Positions 21,500 through 22,141 of a DNA stretch of 22,141 bases are shown here, in pieces (the stretch's first letter is position 1; each line of letters starts with the position of its first letter). A program made the position numbers and the translations under genes. Origin of the DNA: an uncultured Eubacteriales bacterium (GTDB lineage Bacteria > Bacillota > Clostridia > Oscillospirales > Oscillospiraceae); contig CAJKSU010000022.1 of the NCBI GenBank assembly GCA_905202605.1, forward strand, positions 1 through 22,141, in the 5' to 3' direction. A model generated the notes under the pieces. That model was not told the origin of the DNA. It saw nothing but the letters and a program-made list of their open reading frames with translations, and did not search any database.

Positions 21500-21518
21500 T
21501 TTAGTTAGCGCACACTAA
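21500..21518. repeat. TTTAGTTAG-N6-CTAA element, copy 1
   Basis: TTTAGTTAGCGCACACTAA contains the perfect inverted repeat GTTAG-N6-CTAAC. It lies in the peptidase leader, immediately upstream of the AAAGGA that could serve ATG 21492. It could be a TetR-type operator half-spaced as GTTAG/CTAAC, or an RNA hairpin controlling translation. Confidence 0.6.
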
Positions 21519-21580
21519 CCCATCGTCAAAAAGAATGTCGTTCCCCGAAGGATCGACCCAGTCTGTTTGTATTTCCGCAT

Positions 21581-21599
21581 TTTAGTTAGCAGCCACTAA
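21581..21599. repeat. TTTAGTTAG-N6-CTAA element, copy 2
   Basis: TTTAGTTAGCAGCCACTAA repeats the arms and spacing of copy 1 exactly (only the N6 core differs), 81 nt away in the same orientation. It lies just downstream of the predicted peptidase transcription start. Nothing else is evident in 21519-21580. Confidence 0.6.
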
Positions 21600-21607
21600 T
21601 CTCTTTT

Positions 21608-21645
21608 GTATAAGCTATACTATCACAATATATTCACGATTTCAA
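21608..21645 (-). promoter_or_regulatory. Promoter of the peptidase gene with an interrupted palindrome over the -10
   Basis: TTGAAA (21645-21640), 17 nt, TAGTAT (21622-21617) on the minus strand. GTATA-AGC-TATAC (21608-21620) overlaps the -10 and start point and shares its 11-nt core with the LysR-gene operator at 7553-7567. Confidence 0.45.
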
Positions 21646-21699
21646 CATGTTTTTTTGTGGGAGAAAAGCCTGCAAATAAAAAGGGTTCTATAATAAAAG

Positions 21700-21912
21700 T
21701 TGGGGTCAGGTGAGCAGCCTGACCCCATTATCACAAAAAAGTTGAGCATACAGGAAGTGGTGGAGCTGCTATCCGACGAGTACGGCTGGAGCGACAGCGT
21801 TTCCAATCTGTCTGCAAAATTGCAGCGAGAGAGCATCCGCTACAAAGAGGTCGTGGAGCTGGCCGATGTGCTGGGCTATGACATCGTATGGAAGAAGCGG
21901 AAGGATTCTTAG
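21700..21912 (+). CDS. Small HTH (cI/XRE-like) domain protein with degenerate start
   Basis: The recognisable protein is about 58 residues, from ITKKLSIQEVVELLSDEY through 'VSNLSAKLQRESIRYKEVVE' to ADVLGYDIVWKKRKDS. This resembles small Firmicute HTH proteins with N-L-S-x-K-L-x-R and E-L-A-D-x-L-G-Y motifs. The open frame begins at TTG 21700, but that would place the terminator-like hairpin inside the coding sequence. The expected Met position (before TKKLS) reads ATC (ATT one codon earlier), and no Shine-Dalgarno is seen for any candidate start. A TATAAT at 21689-21694 lacks a clear -35. It is either a leaderless or non-canonical start, or a gene silenced by start loss. Confidence 0.55.
   Translation: MGSGEQPDPIITKKLSIQEVVELLSDEYGWSDSVSNLSAKLQRESIRYKEVVELADVLGYDIVWKKRKDS
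21702..21726 (-). terminator. Perfect 9-bp hairpin with a minus-strand U-tract
   Basis: GGGGTCAGG, 7-nt loop, CCTGACCCC. On the minus strand it is followed by AACTTTTATTAT, so it would stop leftward transcripts coming from the small plus-strand genes' region before they enter the peptidase promoter. On the plus strand no U-tract follows. Confidence 0.55.
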
Positions 21913-21986
21913 CCAATCCCACACCGCCCGGGAATAGATCGGCGGTAAAATGTGAAAAATATTACCATTGAAGGAGCGTGACGCAT

Positions 21987-22141
21987 TTGGAAATGAACGT
22001 CAGAGATGATAAGAAGATTGTTGAAATTTGGCTCACCAACGCAGAAAAGAACGATCCGGTGCTCCGGGAGAGCCTGAAGGATGTCTATGCCAAATATAAG
22101 GCGAAAAAATATCTGGTGGCAGTGTTTGAGTCCGGTTCCGG
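21987..22141 (+). CDS. Small hypothetical protein, 3'-truncated by the window edge
   Basis: The frame runs off the window without a stop (about 51 codons seen). The sequence includes NVRDDKKIVEIWLTNAEKND and 'VYAKYKAKKYLVAVFESGS', Lys-rich with a final beta strand. I do not recognise the family. TTG 21987 lies 10 nt after GGAG, giving M-E-M-N-V-R; ATG 21993 is 16 nt away, so TTG (or the GTG at 21978, which almost touches the GGAG) is the better start. It follows the HTH gene by 74 nt on the same strand. Confidence 0.6.
   Translation, partial: MEMNVRDDKKIVEIWLTNAEKNDPVLRESLKDVYAKYKAKKYLVAVFESGS

Noticed and set aside
21924..21945. CCGCC/GGCGG inverted repeat after the HTH gene as a terminator
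   Set aside because: Only 5 bp with a 12-nt loop and a poor U-tract; not convincing.

Overview
The window looks like a chromosomal segment of a moderately GC-rich gut-type Clostridia, most likely Oscillospiraceae/Ruminococcaceae. The support is strong GGAGG-type ribosome binding sites, abundant intrinsic terminators, an AbrB/SpoVT-type gene, Firmicute-style SLH-anchored surface proteins, and protein styles typical of that group. The taxonomic call is inference. I see no rRNA, tRNA, CRISPR array, insertion sequence or phage module.

Layout. Bases 1-1314 (-) hold a 3'-truncated MaoC-like two-hotdog dehydratase. Bases 1471-3894 (-) encode a large beta-helix-like surface protein with a (GGP)8 collagen-like tract and a C-terminal membrane anchor. 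Bases 4190-5647 (-) carry a TSUP/TauE-SafE permease and an ArsR/SmtB metal sensor, each with its own promoter. Bases 6001-6228 (+) hold a short AbrB-type protein with signs of frame disturbance. Bases 6333-8557 hold a divergent pair, a MetE-C-terminal-like methyltransferase (-) and a LysR regulator (+). Bases 8616-8810 look like a gene remnant. Bases 9075-10765 (+) are a two-gene operon of an alpha/beta hydrolase and a ketopantoate-reductase-like protein. Bases 10850-11141 are gene debris (an AraC C-terminus on - and a coiled-coil fragment on +). Bases 11053-13000 (-) form a compact operon in the order SWIM zinc finger, GNAT, MazG-like, NUDIX. Bases 13150-21441 (-) form a cell-surface locus: a caspase-like secreted cysteine peptidase, a 1342-residue flavinylation-motif SLH protein and a smaller SLH protein. 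The right edge holds two small + genes.

How the genes may work together. The 8.3 kb surface locus is the most interesting part. Its giant SLH protein combines a secreted FMN-binding domain carrying a DGITGAT flavinylation-type motif with two WWLRSP/VRPAF (DUF6273-like) modules, an Ig-like domain, an InlB-like repeat, an MBG-type domain and three SLH repeats. It sits behind a promoter overlapped by a perfect 18-bp palindrome and starts at TTG after a perfect Shine-Dalgarno. The upstream peptidase lacks SLH repeats and has duplicated TTAGTTAG-N6-CTAA elements in its leader. I propose, as inference only, an envelope module in which a cell-wall-anchored flavoprotein and a companion SLH protein are processed or policed by a clan CD peptidase. 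The SWIM-GNAT-MazG-NUDIX operon contains two nucleotide pyrophosphatase-type 'house-cleaning' proteins, and its last reading frame runs through its own terminator.
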